From: Comamonadaceae bacterium
GTDB lineage: Bacteria > Pseudomonadota > Gammaproteobacteria > Burkholderiales > Burkholderiaceae_C
Assembly: GCA_021286965.1 (NCBI GenBank)
Contig: JAJTBK010000469.1
Span: forward strand, 1 to 5,165
DNA length: 5,165 nucleotides
Direction of reading: 5' to 3'
Below the pieces are notes generated by a model, which saw only the letters and a list, made by a program, of their open reading frames with translations, was not told the DNA's origin and did not search any database. Shown piece after piece: positions 4,181-5,165 of the stretch. How positions within the stretch are numbered: position 1 is the stretch's first letter; the number at the start of each line of letters is the position of its first letter. Made by a program: the position numbers and the translations under genes.

Positions 4181-5165
4181 ATGTCCGATGCCTTGACGCT
4201 CTCCGCCCTTGCCCGCATCCGCGCCGACGTGCGCGCCCTGCACGCCTACCAGGTGCAGGGTGCTGACGGCCTTTTGAAGATGGATGCCATGGAAAACCCG
4301 TTTTCCCTGCCGCCCGAACTGCAGGCCGCCCTGGGCCAGCGCCTGGGGCAGCTGGCGCTCAACCGCTACCCTGGCACGCGCACGCAGGAGCTGTGCGCCG
4401 CGCTGGCGCAGCACGCCGACATGCCGGCGGGCTGCCGCCTGATCCTGGGCAACGGCTCGGACGAGCTCATCAGCCTCATCGCCCTGGCCTGCGCGCAGCC
4501 GGGCGCCAAGGTGCTGGCGCCGGTGCCGGGCTTCGTCATGTACGCCATGAGTGCGCAGCTGCAGGGCCTGGGCTTTGTCGGCGTGCCGCTGCGCGCCGAT
4601 GACTTCGCGCTCGACGAGGCCGCCATGCTCGCCGCCATTGCCGCCGAGCGCCCGGCCATCACCTTCCTGGCCTACCCCAACAACCCCACGGCCACGCTGT
4701 GGGATGAGGGTGCCATGCAGCGCATCATCGACGCCGCCGGCGCCGTCGGCGGCATCGTCGTCGTCGATGAGGCTTACCAGCCCTTTGCCAGCCGCAGCTG
4801 GCTCACGCAGATACGTGCCGAGCCGGCGCGCAACGGCCATGTGCTGCTCATGCGCACGCTCTCCAAGTTCGGCCTGGCGGGCGTGCGCCTGGGCTACCTC
4901 ATCGGCGCGCAGGCGCTGGTCGATGAGGTGGACAAGGTGCGCCCGCCGTACAACGTGAGTGTTTTGAACTGCGAAGCGGCGCTGTTTGCACTCGAACACG
5001 CCGAGGTCTTTGCCGCCCAGGCGCAGCAGCTGCGCGCCGCGCGCACCGCGCTGCTGGCGCAGCTGCGCGCCCTGCCCGGCATCGAGCGCGTGTGGGACAG
5101 CGAGGCCAATATGGTGCTGATCCGCGTGCCCGATGCAGCCCGCACCTTCGACGGCATGAAAACCC
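4181..5165 (+). CDS. hisC: Histidinol-phosphate aminotransferase, 3'-truncated by the window edge
   Basis: PLP-dependent class I/II aminotransferase that converts imidazole acetol-phosphate and glutamate to histidinol-phosphate and 2-oxoglutarate in histidine biosynthesis; cytoplasmic homodimer. The 328 visible residues run to the window end with no stop; the family is usually 350-370 residues, so about 30-40 are missing. Seen: the N-terminal MDAMENPFSLP (34-44), a betaproteobacterial form of the LDxNENP motif; NRYPG (61-65); GNGSDE (90-95), a cofactor phosphate loop; YPNNPT (165-170) with N168; VVVDEAY (194-199 plus Q200) with D196 facing the pyridine nitrogen and Y199; and RTLSKFGLAGVRLGY (225-239) with the Schiff-base lysine K229 and R236 for phosphate. 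All key residues are present. The start has GAGG at 7-nt spacing. In many Betaproteobacteria hisC follows hisD; here the upstream neighbour is vapC, with no terminator or clear promoter between them. Confidence 0.95.
   Translation, partial: MSDALTLSALARIRADVRALHAYQVQGADGLLKMDAMENPFSLPPELQAALGQRLGQLALNRYPGTRTQELCAALAQHADMPAGCRLILGNGSDELISLIALACAQPGAKVLAPVPGFVMYAMSAQLQGLGFVGVPLRADDFALDEAAMLAAIAAERPAITFLAYPNNPTATLWDEGAMQRIIDAAGAVGGIVVVDEAYQPFASRSWLTQIRAEPARNGHVLLMRTLSKFGLAGVRLGYLIGAQALVDEVDKVRPPYNVSVLNCEAALFALEHAEVFAAQAQQLRAARTALLAQLRALPGIERVWDSEANMVLIRVPDAARTFDGMKT

Noticed and set aside
4085..4999. A 304-codon open frame on the minus strand across vapC and hisC
   Set aside because: It lies opposite the clear hisC and vapC motifs, has a composition typical of antisense frames in GC-rich genes (many Arg, Gly, His, Gln), and shows no recognisable domain.

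Overview
The window looks like a piece of a high-GC betaproteobacterial chromosome, most likely Comamonadaceae (Acidovorax, Alicycliphilus, Diaphorobacter or Comamonas relatives). Three things point there: the GC-rich third codon positions of the outer genes, the betaproteobacterial style of the HisC N-terminus (a 'DAMENP' motif), and a short AT-richer hairpin repeat at about 3650-3718 that resembles an interspersed repeat I associate with Comamonadaceae genomes. The placement is by recognition, not by search.

Layout. (1) Positions 2-1525, plus strand: the 3' part of a BCCT-family betaine/carnitine/choline-type transporter, missing its N-terminal tail and first membrane helix. (2) Positions 1522-3311, minus strand: a two-gene operon read as an AAA_21-type (ABC/SMC-like) ATPase followed by a DUF4276 protein with TOPRIM-like acidic motifs. 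The two genes overlap by one base (TGATG), and the DUF4276 stop interlocks with the transporter stop at the shared TTAA. This block is visibly less GC-rich than its flanks. It is the best candidate for an under-described, defence-like system, comparable in architecture to other ATPase plus TOPRIM pairs such as PARIS or OLD-type systems. (3) Positions 3312-3464: a divergent intergenic region with two tandem perfect 13-bp palindromes just upstream of the next gene. (4) Positions 3465-4168, plus strand: a type II toxin-antitoxin pair, a ribbon-helix-helix antitoxin and a PIN-domain VapC toxin, overlapping by ATGA. The last third of the antitoxin is encoded by the hairpin repeat, and the toxin lacks the usual fourth acidic region. 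(5) From 4181 to the window end, plus strand: hisC (histidinol-phosphate aminotransferase), 12 bp after vapC and truncated by the window edge.

How the pieces fit. The outer genes (osmolyte uptake and histidine biosynthesis) look like resident chromosomal functions. Between them sit two accessory modules, each tightly coupled internally: the ATPase/DUF4276 operon on the minus strand and the vapBC pair on the plus strand, sharing one intergenic control region. Because hisC follows vapC so closely with no visible terminator or separate promoter, histidine gene expression here may depend at least partly on read-through from the toxin-antitoxin promoter. No tRNA, rRNA, CRISPR array, transposase or integrase was seen, and no convincing intrinsic terminator was found.
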